Source: Mesonia sp008017825
GTDB taxonomy: Bacteria > Bacteroidota > Bacteroidia > Flavobacteriales > Flavobacteriaceae
Length of the DNA stretch: 64,000 nucleotides
Direction of reading: 5' to 3'
Assembly (NCBI RefSeq): GCF_008017825.1
Contig: NZ_VRLS01000043.1
Coordinates: forward strand, 118,133 to 182,132
The position numbers and the translations under genes were made by a program. The notes beneath the pieces were generated by a model that worked only from the letters and a program-made list of their open reading frames with translations, had not been told where the DNA came from and did no database searches. Of this stretch, positions 54,274 through 63,571 are shown in pieces. Numbering within the stretch: the first letter of the stretch is position 1; every line of letters begins with the position of its first letter.

Positions 54274-55116
54274 ATGAATAAATCAGTCTTAATAAAAAAA
54301 TACTCTGGTGAGTACGAAGCCTTTGATGTAAACAAACTCATCAACTCCCTGCGGCGTTCACGGGCAGATGAGGATATTATTCAAGATATAGCCCGGAAAG
54401 TACAAGAGCAGATTGAAGAAGGAATGACAACCAAAAAAATCTATCAGTTGGCTTTCAAGATGCTAAAACGAAAATCTAGGGTAAGTGCCTCAAAGTACAA
54501 GCTCAAAAAAGCTTTAATGGAACTAGGTCCAACCGGTTTTCCATTTGAAAAATTAGTAGGCAAACTATTGGCACACGAAGGTTTTGATACAGAAGTTGAT
54601 GTTATTGTCCAAGGTAATTGTGTTCAACACGAAATAGATGTGATAGCGCAAAAAGACAATAATCATTATATGATTGAATGCAAATACCATAGCGATCAAG
54701 GCCGAGTTTGCAACGTGAAGATTCCATTATACATCAATTCAAGATTTTTAGATGTAGAAAAAAATTGGGAACGCCAAAAAGGTCACGATACTAAACTTCA
54801 CAAAGGAGGCGTCTATACAAATACACGATTTACAAGTGATGCGGTACAATATGGTAAATGCGTTGGGCTATTATTGACAAGTTGGGATTACCCAATGGAT
54901 AACGGGTTAAAAGACAGAATAGATAAGTCGGGGCTACATCCATTAACAGCAATAACAACGCTTACTAAGGCCGAAAAAACGAAATTATTGGATAAAGGTC
55001 TTGTGCTCTGCAAAGAGCTTCACGAAAACCCAAAAGTTTTAGAACAAGTAGGAGTGCCAAAGTCAAGGCACAAAAAGATTCTCGAAGATTCAAGAGAACT
55101 ATGTAGAATTCAATAA
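54274..55116 (+). CDS. ATP-cone domain fused to Mrr-like endonuclease domain
   Basis: A 280-residue protein. Residues 1-90 are an ATP-cone (IKKYSGEYEAFDVNKLINSL, then a helical region), the nucleotide-sensing module of NrdR and ribonucleotide reductases. Residues 90-150 carry an Mrr-like nuclease core with PFEKLVGKLLAHEGFD, HEIDVIA near 118 and IECKYH near 134, giving a D-ECK type site. The rest is helical. A nuclease whose activity is gated by ATP or dATP is the direct reading. Its targets are unknown. Confidence 0.75.
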   Translation: MNKSVLIKKYSGEYEAFDVNKLINSLRRSRADEDIIQDIARKVQEQIEEGMTTKKIYQLAFKMLKRKSRVSASKYKLKKALMELGPTGFPFEKLVGKLLAHEGFDTEVDVIVQGNCVQHEIDVIAQKDNNHYMIECKYHSDQGRVCNVKIPLYINSRFLDVEKNWERQKGHDTKLHKGGVYTNTRFTSDAVQYGKCVGLLLTSWDYPMDNGLKDRIDKSGLHPLTAITTLTKAEKTKLLDKGLVLCKELHENPKVLEQVGVPKSRHKKILEDSRELCRIQ

Positions 55117-55152
55117 AGCACTACATACATTTTTAATTTAAAAATAGAACAA

Positions 55153-55407
55153 ATGAAAACAGATGAACTGAAAGAAAAGGACAGTATAGATTTAGAGCCA
55201 TTTTACCAAGCATTGGAAGATGACTCTAAACTACTTGAAGAAGCCCTTGAGATATTATTGGAAATGGTTCACTTTGAACCTAAATCAGTAAAGAAATTGG
55301 CTCTTTTTATTAAAGAGGATTCTCGTAATCTATATAAAGAAATAGTGGAATTGAGCAAATCAAAACAAGATAAAGGAAATACACCTTCTTGCTGTGGTGG
55401 ACTCTAA
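55153..55407 (+). CDS. Small hypothetical protein with CCGG tail
   Basis: An 84-residue acidic, helix-rich protein ending TPSCCGGL. I do not recognise it. It follows the ATP-cone gene by 36 bases and precedes the beta-CASP gene by 15 bases. The vicinal cysteines near the C-terminus may bind metal or be redox active. Confidence 0.55.
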   Translation: MKTDELKEKDSIDLEPFYQALEDDSKLLEEALEILLEMVHFEPKSVKKLALFIKEDSRNLYKEIVELSKSKQDKGNTPSCCGGL

Positions 55408-55422
55408 ATAAATACTATAAAG

Positions 55423-56799
55423 ATGGATAACAATAAAATAAATATTCACTTTTTAGGTGCAGCAGGTACGGTAACCGGCTCAAAATATTTAGTGGACACA
55501 GGAGATAAAAAGATACTCATAGACTGCGGACTTTTTCAAGGGTTAAAAGAATTACGCCTTAAAAACTGGGAGTATCCACCCGTTAATGTTGCTGATATTG
55601 ACGCTGTTTTGCTTACCCACGGCCATATGGACCATACAGGATATTTGCCGAGATTGGTAAAGCAAGGTTTCAAAGGGCCCATTTACGGCACCAATCCCAC
55701 CTTGGACATCGCAAAAATCATATTGAATGATAGTGCCAAAATACAAGAACAGGAAGCCGAACGTGCCAATAAAGAGGGCTATTCCAAACACAGTCCCGCG
55801 GAACCACTTTACGATTTAAATGATGTAGAAAAAACAATCCCTTACTTCAAAGGAGTACCACCCTCGCAATGGTTACCCATTCTCAAAGATGTGAAAGCGA
55901 GGTTTCAATACAACGGACACATCCTTGGTGCCACATACATTGAGTTAGATTTACGCGGAAAACGTTTCGTGTTTTCTGGCGATATAGGCAGAACAAACGA
56001 TTTATTACTGTTTCCGCCATTAAAGCCAAAAAAGGCAGATGTATTATTTATTGAATCCACCTACGGAGGAAGATTTCATCGTGATGAAGTAGAAGCACTT
56101 CCACAAATTGAAAAATTGGTCAATGAAACCATTAATAGAGGTGGCAGCTTATTTGTCCCAAGTTTTTCGGTAGAACGCGCCCAATTGATGATGCTTATTT
56201 TTTGGAGGTTACTCAAGGAGAACAAAATCCCCAAAGTACAAATGATTATGGATAGTCCAATGGGTGCCAACGTATTGGAACTGTTTCATAGAACTCGGGA
56301 TTGGCACAGATTGGAAGACAACGAATGTGACGAAATGTGCTCACACTTTACAGTTGTTAGCAGTTATCGTGAAACAATGGAATTAAGAACAGATTACAAA
56401 CCAAAAATCGTGATTGCAGGAAGCGGAATGCTCACAGGGGGAAGAATGCTAAACTATCTTGAAACACAGGCACAAAATCCAAATAACACCTTACTTTTTG
56501 TAGGATATCAAGCTGAAGGCACTCGTGGCAGAAAATTATTGGAAGGTGAAAAAGAACTAAAAGTATATGGAAAATGGGTGCCGTTTAAAATGCAAGTAGT
56601 AGAAATTGAAGGGCTTTCGGCACACGCAGACCACGCAGAACTTATGGACTGGATGGATAAGATAAAAAACAAACCCGAACGTATTTTCATTGTACACGGT
56701 GAAAAAGAGAGTGCAGAAGCATTGCAAAAAGGCATCAAGGAAACCTATGGGTGGGATGCAGAAATTCCGCAATTATACACCATCGAAGAAATAGAATAA
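55423..56799 (+). CDS. MBL-fold/beta-CASP RNA-processing nuclease
   Basis: A 458-residue member of the beta-CASP metallo-beta-lactamase family (CPSF73-like in bacteria). Motif 2 HGHMDHTG (residues 66-73) gives the zinc ligands; other motifs are GDIGRTND, GSGMLTGGRMLNYLE and LSAHADHAELMDW. Such proteins cut RNA. It is the first of a run with AMP phosphorylase and PRPP synthetase genes, so it may feed RNA breakdown products into the salvage route. Confidence 0.8.
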   Translation: MDNNKINIHFLGAAGTVTGSKYLVDTGDKKILIDCGLFQGLKELRLKNWEYPPVNVADIDAVLLTHGHMDHTGYLPRLVKQGFKGPIYGTNPTLDIAKIILNDSAKIQEQEAERANKEGYSKHSPAEPLYDLNDVEKTIPYFKGVPPSQWLPILKDVKARFQYNGHILGATYIELDLRGKRFVFSGDIGRTNDLLLFPPLKPKKADVLFIESTYGGRFHRDEVEALPQIEKLVNETINRGGSLFVPSFSVERAQLMMLIFWRLLKENKIPKVQMIMDSPMGANVLELFHRTRDWHRLEDNECDEMCSHFTVVSSYRETMELRTDYKPKIVIAGSGMLTGGRMLNYLETQAQNPNNTLLFVGYQAEGTRGRKLLEGEKELKVYGKWVPFKMQVVEIEGLSAHADHAELMDWMDKIKNKPERIFIVHGEKESAEALQKGIKETYGWDAEIPQLYTIEEIE

Positions 56800-56827
56800 A
56801 TCGAAAAATCACAACAACCAATAAAAT

Positions 56828-58330
56828 ATGGACACACACTCAAACATATTAAAATATAAACATCTCGGAATCTATACCCAAAACGAAAATGTAGTGTATA
56901 TGCGCGAAGATTGCCACGTCTGTATTTCAGAAGGGTTTGAGGCACTTACCCGAATAAGAATATCCAATGCAAATACATCAATCGTAGCAAGTCTTAATGT
57001 CCTGAATTCTGATATTCTGTTGCCTAATGAAATCGGACTATCAGATGCTGCTGCGAAAAAACTCAATGTTTCCCCAAACGATACATTATATGTTTCCCAT
57101 TTAGAGCCTATTGAATCCTTAAGCCACGTCAGGGCAAAAATCTATAACAAAAAACTGGATTATAAGGCCTATAACAACATCATAACCGATATCGTGGAAG
57201 GCGATTATTCCAACATCCACCTTTCGGCATTTATTACTGCCTGTGCTGGCGACCGAATGGATATTGATGAAATATCCGACCTAACGAAAGCAATGATTGC
57301 TTCCGGAAAGCAACTGAACTGGAACAAGGATATCGTGGTCGACAAACATTGTATTGGCGGATTGCCTGGCAATAGGACAACACCATTGGTAGTTGCCATT
57401 GTTGCCGCGTATGGGCTTACTATGCCAAAAACATCCTCACGGGCAATCACTTCGCCAGCAGGCACAGCAGATACAATGGAAGTACTGACCAATGTTACGC
57501 TCTCTTCCGAGGAAATAAAGACCGTAGTAGAAAAAGAAGGCGGATGTTTTGTTTGGGGCGGTACAGCGCAGTTAAGTCCTGCCGATGATGTGCTCATTAA
57601 AATTGAAAAAGCCTTGGATATTGATAGCGAAGGTCAGCTCATCGCTTCAGTACTCTCTAAAAAGGCAGCAGCTGGTTCTACTCACGTGGTCATTGATATT
57701 CCCGTGGGAGAAACCGCCAAGGTTCGCAGTACCGAAATGGCAGAAAAACTAAAAAATCATATGGAAACCGTTGGAACTGCTGTTGGGTTGAATGTAAAAG
57801 TTGTAGTTACGGATGGCACGCAGCCTGTTGGAAGGGGTATCGGTCCAACTTTAGAAGCCATAGATATATTAAAAGTTTTGAAAAATGAGGAAGATGCACC
57901 TAAAGACTTAACAGAAAGAGCATTGCTTTTAGCTACTGAACTATTAGAACTTTCTGGAAAAGTAGAAAAAGGAAAGGGACAGGAAACCGCACATAAAATT
58001 CTCAAATCTGGAAAAGCATATGAAAAATTCGTAGCCATTTGTAAGGCGCAAGGTCAATTTTCAAAACCAGTTTTAGCACCTTATAAAATTGAAATTAAAG
58101 CTGAAAAGTCAGGCGTTTTGCAACGAATTGATAACCGTAAAATTGCAAAACTGGCCAAGCTTTCTGGAGCACCACAATCTAAATCGGCAGGGATTCTTCT
58201 AAATGTGCATTTGGGAGAACAAATCGAAGAGAACCAACTGCTTTATACCATATATGCTGAATCCAAAGGTGAACTTAATTATGCCTTGGAATATGAAAAC
58301 AACCATAACGACATCATAACTATAAATTAA
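56828..58330 (+). CDS. AMP phosphorylase-like (thymidine phosphorylase family)
   Basis: A 500-residue protein matching the archaeal AMP phosphorylase length and not the ~440 of bacterial thymidine phosphorylases. An extra N-terminal domain (about 1-90) precedes the catalytic part. The phosphate/substrate loop is KHCIGGLPGNRTTPLVV (175 region), as in AMP phosphorylases, where thymidine phosphorylases have KHSTGGVGD. Further motifs are TSSRAITSPAGTADTME. AMP phosphorylase yields adenine and ribose 1,5-bisphosphate from AMP and phosphate. Substrate is not proven. Confidence 0.75.
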   Translation: MDTHSNILKYKHLGIYTQNENVVYMREDCHVCISEGFEALTRIRISNANTSIVASLNVLNSDILLPNEIGLSDAAAKKLNVSPNDTLYVSHLEPIESLSHVRAKIYNKKLDYKAYNNIITDIVEGDYSNIHLSAFITACAGDRMDIDEISDLTKAMIASGKQLNWNKDIVVDKHCIGGLPGNRTTPLVVAIVAAYGLTMPKTSSRAITSPAGTADTMEVLTNVTLSSEEIKTVVEKEGGCFVWGGTAQLSPADDVLIKIEKALDIDSEGQLIASVLSKKAAAGSTHVVIDIPVGETAKVRSTEMAEKLKNHMETVGTAVGLNVKVVVTDGTQPVGRGIGPTLEAIDILKVLKNEEDAPKDLTERALLLATELLELSGKVEKGKGQETAHKILKSGKAYEKFVAICKAQGQFSKPVLAPYKIEIKAEKSGVLQRIDNRKIAKLAKLSGAPQSKSAGILLNVHLGEQIEENQLLYTIYAESKGELNYALEYENNHNDIITIN

Positions 58331-58340
58331 AGAACATACT

Positions 58341-59234
58341 ATGAAAACAATATTATTCAGTCTTCCCGGAAATGAAGAACTCACAGAACTAATGGCTACA
58401 AAAATGGATGCTGAAGTGGGTCAAGCCACATTAAGGAAATTCCCTGACGGGGAATCATACACGCGCATATTGTCTGATGTTAAAGATAAATGTGTGGTAC
58501 TGGTATGCACCTTGCACGAACCGGACGAAAAACTGTTGTCACTATATTTTTTAAGCCACACAGCCAAATCATTAGGAGCTATGTGTACCTGTTTGGTAGC
58601 ACCCTATTTGGCGTATATGCGGCAGGACAAAGTATTTAATGAAGGAGAAGGAGTGACTTCCGGTTTCTTCGGAAAATTGATTTCTGGTTTCGCCGATAGC
58701 ATTACCACAGTTGACCCTCACTTGCACAGAATTAGTTCGTTGGGAGAAGTGTATCAAATTCCAAATAAAGTGATTCACGCTGCCGACGCAATTTCAGAAT
58801 GGATTAAAGAAAATATCGAAAACCCGGTACTTATCGGACCTGATTCTGAAAGTGAACAATGGGTATCAGAAGTCGCCAAAAATGCAGGAGCACCATTTAC
58901 GGTATTACAAAAGGTGCGTCACGGTGACCGTGATGTAGAAGTCTCTGTTCCCGATGTGGATATATATAAAGATGCTACACCCATTTTGGTAGATGATATT
59001 ATTTCCACAGCCCGAACAATGATTGAAACCGTACAACATCTTAAAAAAGCAGGAATGAAACCACCTATTTGTGTAGGCATTCACGCCGTTTTTTCAAGAA
59101 ACGCCTATCAAGATTTATTGGATTCCGGAGTAGAAAAAATAGTGACTTGTAATACCATCCCACACTCTTCAAATGGAATAGATTTAAGTGATATTATGGC
59201 AAAAGAGGTAAAAAAATTAATGCACCATATATGA
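58341..59234 (+). CDS. prs: Ribose-phosphate pyrophosphokinase (PRPP synthetase)
   Basis: A 297-residue PRPP synthetase-like enzyme. Signatures: RKFPDGESYTRI, APYLAYMRQDKVF and the PRPP loop ILVDDIISTARTMIET. It is shorter than most bacterial Prs (about 310), and the usual family regulatory flag region looks divergent. It follows the AMP phosphorylase by ten bases, so it may recycle the ribose phosphate that the first enzyme releases. The overlap with the next gene is four bases. Confidence 0.8.
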   Translation: MKTILFSLPGNEELTELMATKMDAEVGQATLRKFPDGESYTRILSDVKDKCVVLVCTLHEPDEKLLSLYFLSHTAKSLGAMCTCLVAPYLAYMRQDKVFNEGEGVTSGFFGKLISGFADSITTVDPHLHRISSLGEVYQIPNKVIHAADAISEWIKENIENPVLIGPDSESEQWVSEVAKNAGAPFTVLQKVRHGDRDVEVSVPDVDIYKDATPILVDDIISTARTMIETVQHLKKAGMKPPICVGIHAVFSRNAYQDLLDSGVEKIVTCNTIPHSSNGIDLSDIMAKEVKKLMHHI

Positions 59235-59875
59235 GAAAACAAGGCTTTATAGTACTAATCACTTTATTCAGCATCACAATGACTGGACAAACTGAAATGC
59301 TCATTGGGCAGATTTCAGGCAGAGTTGTTATTCGGGAAAACTTTGATGAAAATGGTTCTTTTTTAAATAAACAAACTTTCAAAGCCAGTGAAACAATAAA
59401 GAAAAATGGATACTATGAAATTGAGGTAGTTACGGAATTGTTTGATAAAGACAAAAAATTGACCGATAAATACACCACAACCTATCGTTGCAAGCCTGAT
59501 GAAGCAAGTGTAGTGGTAATGGCTTTCCCGTTTTCCAATCCAAAATCAAAGAAAACAGAAATCAACACCACTTCAAAGAAATTTAAAGAACTATACAATT
59601 TGGATAATCTGAAAAATATTGAATTGGAAATGAGTTTTGACTCGGGCTTGTTGAATTTTTTCGGTTCAAAAAGCATCATAAAAATTTACGATCGAAAATT
59701 AGAAGCTGGCAAAAACACTATTAAATCAAAAATAAATATTAAGGCCTATGCCTGGGGTATTCGCATCAAGCAATTCAATTATACTGTTATTGAAAAATTA
59801 AATGAAAAAGGATTATTGACTTTTCAGAAATTTTCAGAAGCAGATAACAGCTATTTTACAATAAACTATAAATAA
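59231..59875 (+). CDS. Secreted protein of unknown function
   Basis: A 214-residue protein with a short signal peptide (IVLITLFSITMTGQT) and a beta-rich body, FKELYNLDNLKNIELEMSFD among others. The shape resembles DUF3108/TapB-like outer-layer proteins, but I do not recognise the family. It overlaps the PRPP synthetase gene by four bases, so it is in the same operon. Confidence 0.5.
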   Translation: MRKQGFIVLITLFSITMTGQTEMLIGQISGRVVIRENFDENGSFLNKQTFKASETIKKNGYYEIEVVTELFDKDKKLTDKYTTTYRCKPDEASVVVMAFPFSNPKSKKTEINTTSKKFKELYNLDNLKNIELEMSFDSGLLNFFGSKSIIKIYDRKLEAGKNTIKSKINIKAYAWGIRIKQFNYTVIEKLNEKGLLTFQKFSEADNSYFTINYK

Positions 59876-59881
59876 AGACAG

Positions 59882-60175
59882 ATGAAAAATTACGATACAC
59901 TTTCTGAAGCCATAAACGATTTACAGGGAAATGGCTATACATATGATTTTAACCTAAAACCAGAATGTTTGGAGTGTGCCTCACTAAAAATTGAAATACA
60001 CCCAGAAGATTTTAATGTTGACGAGATGCATCGTTTTGAGGGTATGAGCAGTACCGACGATAATAGTGTGCTTTATGCTATTTCATCAAAAAATGGGATT
60101 AAAGGACTTTTGGTAGATGCCTATGGCGTCTATGCCGAAAACATTTCGGAAGCTATGAGAAAAAAATTACGATAA
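59882..60175 (+). CDS. Small protein of the phosphoribosyl-associated family
   Basis: A 97-residue cytosolic protein (TLSEAINDLQGNGYTYDFNL to GVYAENISEAMRKKL). Relatives in Bacteroidota are often labelled phosphoribosylpyrophosphate synthetase, but at this length no PRPP loop is present, so that label is doubtful. The real role is unknown. It is close to a real prs gene at 58341 in the same operon, which may explain such labels. Confidence 0.6.
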   Translation: MKNYDTLSEAINDLQGNGYTYDFNLKPECLECASLKIEIHPEDFNVDEMHRFEGMSSTDDNSVLYAISSKNGIKGLLVDAYGVYAENISEAMRKKLR

Positions 60176-60193
60176 CACTTAAACAAGACAATA

Positions 60194-62296
60194 ATGGAAA
60201 ATCACGAACACCACAATCACGATGAAATGGACCATTCTAAAATGGACCATTCGAAGATGAAACACAAAAAAGAAGACCATTCTAAAATGAACCACAAAGG
60301 TGGGGACCATTCGGGTCACAATCCGGGTCACGGTCAAATGGGCCACGACCATCATAAAATGATGATTGCCGATTTCAGGAAACGGTTTTGGGTAACCTTA
60401 ATCTTGACCATTCCCATCCTCATCATCTCCCCGATGATCCAAGGGTTTATTGGGTATGAGTTCCTGCTTCCCGGAAACCAATATATATTATTTGGCCTTT
60501 CTTCTGTAGTGTATTTCTATGGCGGCTGGCCATTTATTACCGGATTTTGGTCCGAAGTTAAAAAAGGTGCACCAGGGATGATGACCCTTATTTCTATGGC
60601 CATTACCGTGGCTTACGTTTATAGTTCGGCAACCGTGTTCGGCTTAGAAGGAGTTGATTTTTTCTGGGAACTGGCTACCCTTATCGCTATTATGTTGGTA
60701 GGACATTGGATAGAGATGAAAAGCGTCTTGGGAGCATCAAAGGCCTTACAGCTTTTGGTAAGTATGATGCCCGCAGAAGCCCATAGGGTAAAGGGTGATA
60801 CCATAGAAGATATTCCGTTGGAAGATTTGTTAAAAGATGATGTCATATTAGTAAAACCAGGTGAAAAGGTGCCTGCTGATGGTATTATAACAGAAGGCAC
60901 CAGCTACCTGAATGAATCTATGCTTACTGGGGAGTCCAAACCAGTTAAGAAAGAAATAGATGATAAGGTTATTGGAGGTTCGGTAAACGGTAATGGCAGC
61001 ATAAAGGTAAAGGTTGAGCATACAGGAAAGGACAGTTATCTCAACAAGGTGATCACAATGGTTGAAGAAGCACAAAAGTCCAAATCAAAAATGCAAAACC
61101 TCTCGGATAGAGCTGCAAAATGGCTTACCTATATCGCATTAGGTATTGGATTTGGCACATTGGCGGTTTGGCTAATTTTAGGCTTCCCTTTTGTGTATGC
61201 TTTGGAGCGTATGGTAACGGTAATGATTATTGCGTGTCCGCACGCTTTAGGTCTTGCCATTCCATTAGTGGTCGCTATTTCTACTGCGGTTTCTGCACAG
61301 AATGGATTATTGATTAGAAATAGAACAGCTTTTGAAGAATCCCGAAAAATAACGGCATTATTATTCGACAAGACTGGAACATTGACCAAAGGTGATTTTG
61401 GTGTAACAAGGGTTGAGTCGGTCAATCAGAAATATCCACCTAAAGAAATTTTGAGGCTTTCAAGTGCATTGGAACAGAGTTCTGAACACCCTATTGCGGT
61501 TGGAATAATTAAAAAAGTAAAAGAAGATGAAGTTATTATTCCGAACCCTGAAAACTTTAACGCAATTACCGGTAAAGGAGTCGAGGCGAACGTAGAAGGG
61601 AAAGAAATAAAAGTTGTAAGTCCCGGATATTTAAGGGATGAAAAAATAACTATTCCAGAGGATGCCTATAGCGATGCCGCAGAAACTGTTGTTTTTGTCT
61701 TGATTGATGGAAAACTGGCAGGATACATAGCATTGGCGGACGAAATTAGACCGGAATCTGCCGATGCCATCAAAATTTTCAAAAAGAATAATATAAAAGT
61801 TTTAATGGCTACCGGTGATAATGAAAGAACTGCCAAAGCTGTTAGCGATAAACTCGGCTTGGATGGATACTACGCCGAAGTTTTGCCACATCAAAAAGTG
61901 GAAATAGTAAAAGAATTGGAAAGTAAGGGAGAGTTTGTGGCAATGACAGGAGACGGAGTGAACGATGCACCGGCTCTGGCTCAAGCCAATGTAGGTATTG
62001 CAGTAGGTTCTGGCACAGACGTAGCCGCTGAAACCGCGGATATTATTTTGGTAAACAGCAACCCACAAGATATTGCTAACTTGATTTTGTTCGGTAAGGC
62101 TACATACAATAAAATGATCCAGAACCTTGTTTGGGCAACGGGATACAACGTTATAGCCATTCCGTTAGCTGCTGGAGTGCTTTATTCTACCGGTTTTGTT
62201 TTGGGCCCAGCCGTTGGAGCTGTACTTATGAGTTTAAGTACGATTATAGTGGCTATCAATGCGCAATTATTAAAGCGAAAAATCGGTAAAAAATAA
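60194..62296 (+). CDS. copB: Copper-translocating P1B-3-type ATPase (CopB-type, CPH motif)
   Basis: A 700-residue inner-membrane ATPase. In place of an HMA domain its first 65 residues are rich in His, Met and Asp (DHSKMDHSKMKHK, HGQMGHDHHKMM). The transmembrane metal site is CPHALGL near residue 347, typical of P1B-3 enzymes that export Cu(II) or Cu(I). The actuator motif TGES, the phosphorylation site DKTGTLT near 392 and GDGVNDAPALAQ are all present. It complements the CPC-type ATPase at 19165 and closes the metabolic operon. Confidence 0.9.
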   Translation: MENHEHHNHDEMDHSKMDHSKMKHKKEDHSKMNHKGGDHSGHNPGHGQMGHDHHKMMIADFRKRFWVTLILTIPILIISPMIQGFIGYEFLLPGNQYILFGLSSVVYFYGGWPFITGFWSEVKKGAPGMMTLISMAITVAYVYSSATVFGLEGVDFFWELATLIAIMLVGHWIEMKSVLGASKALQLLVSMMPAEAHRVKGDTIEDIPLEDLLKDDVILVKPGEKVPADGIITEGTSYLNESMLTGESKPVKKEIDDKVIGGSVNGNGSIKVKVEHTGKDSYLNKVITMVEEAQKSKSKMQNLSDRAAKWLTYIALGIGFGTLAVWLILGFPFVYALERMVTVMIIACPHALGLAIPLVVAISTAVSAQNGLLIRNRTAFEESRKITALLFDKTGTLTKGDFGVTRVESVNQKYPPKEILRLSSALEQSSEHPIAVGIIKKVKEDEVIIPNPENFNAITGKGVEANVEGKEIKVVSPGYLRDEKITIPEDAYSDAAETVVFVLIDGKLAGYIALADEIRPESADAIKIFKKNNIKVLMATGDNERTAKAVSDKLGLDGYYAEVLPHQKVEIVKELESKGEFVAMTGDGVNDAPALAQANVGIAVGSGTDVAAETADIILVNSNPQDIANLILFGKATYNKMIQNLVWATGYNVIAIPLAAGVLYSTGFVLGPAVGAVLMSLSTIIVAINAQLLKRKIGKK

Positions 62297-63511
62297 ATGG
62301 ACAAAAAAGAAAAACTCAACAGGATATTTTTAATCCTGTTGAGTTTATTTGTAGTGATGTTGGGCTATGGTATTTTATTGCCAACCCTTCCCTACTATAC
62401 CGAAAGATTAGCTTTAGGAGATAACCTAGATACTGATTCGATTAACTTTCATATTGGTTTTTTGACCAGTATTTATCCGCTCTTCCAGCTTCTTTTCGTT
62501 GTACTCTGGGGCAGGCTATCCGATAAATACGGCCGTAAACCCATTATCATTGTTGGGCTAATCGGCTTTGTAATTATGCAATTACTTACCGGTCTTGCTA
62601 CATCATTGACGATGCTATATGTTGCTCGCATCTTTGGTGGTATTTTCACGTCATCAGTTATTCCAGTTAGCAACGCATATTTGAGCGACATTACTTCTGA
62701 AAAACGAAGAACAAAAATAATGGGTTGGTCGGGTGTTGCCATTAGCTCTGGTGTTATTTTTGGCCCTGTCATTGGTGGCTTTCTGTCTCAAACTGACCTT
62801 CATTTAAAATATACGATAGGTCTGCTGCATTTAGACCGATTTTCAGTACCCTTTTTGTTTGCCGCTCTTCTAGGACTTATAGTCTTATTTGTAGTAGCAA
62901 AATGGTTAAAAAACACCACTCGCGTACATACGTTCACAACACAAAAAGCGAGCTTGCGATTCACATTTACCAAATATTTTGTCGTATTACTGGGTCTGTC
63001 GTTTGTCATCCAATTTGTAGTAACGCTGTTTGAAACTGTCTTTTCAATATATGGGAAAGATGAATTAGGATTTAACAGTAACCAAATAGGTATTGGTTTT
63101 ATGCTATGTGGTTCAATAATGGCTGTTTTACAACCTTTGTTCGCTACTTACGGAGAGAAGTTTTTATCCACAAAGAAACAAATTGCATTAGGGTTGTTTA
63201 TATCTGGATTATCCTTAATTGTCTTTCCCTTTTTTAAGAATGAATACTTGGTATATGTGTTAATCGTTGTTTTCGCTGCTGGAGGTGCTATGGTAACCCC
63301 AAATTTACTTTCTGCGGTCTCATTAATATCAAAGCAAAATACTGGCAGGAACATTTCTATTCAGAGCTCTACTAATAGCGTTGGTCAAATTCTAGGGCCT
63401 GTTTTAGGGACTTGGTTACTCGCAGGTGGTTTTTACTACCCTTTTATAATTGCTGGCAGCATTGTCTTGGCTGTTATTGGTTTTTTATTCTTTTTCAAAA
63501 ATCCACCATAA
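62297..63511 (+). CDS. MFS exporter (TetA-like)
   Basis: A 404-residue major facilitator with 12 helices. The MFS motif after helix 2 is WGRLSDKYGRKPII, and motif C-like GVIFGPVIGGFLS is in helix 5, as in drug/H+ antiporters. The substrate is unknown. Its ATG follows the ATPase stop directly, so they are cotranscribed. Confidence 0.85.
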   Translation: MDKKEKLNRIFLILLSLFVVMLGYGILLPTLPYYTERLALGDNLDTDSINFHIGFLTSIYPLFQLLFVVLWGRLSDKYGRKPIIIVGLIGFVIMQLLTGLATSLTMLYVARIFGGIFTSSVIPVSNAYLSDITSEKRRTKIMGWSGVAISSGVIFGPVIGGFLSQTDLHLKYTIGLLHLDRFSVPFLFAALLGLIVLFVVAKWLKNTTRVHTFTTQKASLRFTFTKYFVVLLGLSFVIQFVVTLFETVFSIYGKDELGFNSNQIGIGFMLCGSIMAVLQPLFATYGEKFLSTKKQIALGLFISGLSLIVFPFFKNEYLVYVLIVVFAAGGAMVTPNLLSAVSLISKQNTGRNISIQSSTNSVGQILGPVLGTWLLAGGFYYPFIIAGSIVLAVIGFLFFFKNPP

Positions 63512-63571
63512 GAAAATAAGCACATAACCATATTTATTGATAATTAACCCAAATCTAAAGCCCCAAATATT

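Noticed and set aside
59882..60175. Second PRPP synthetase
   Set aside because: At 97 residues it has neither the PRPP-binding loop nor the ATP site seen in the real enzyme at 58341.
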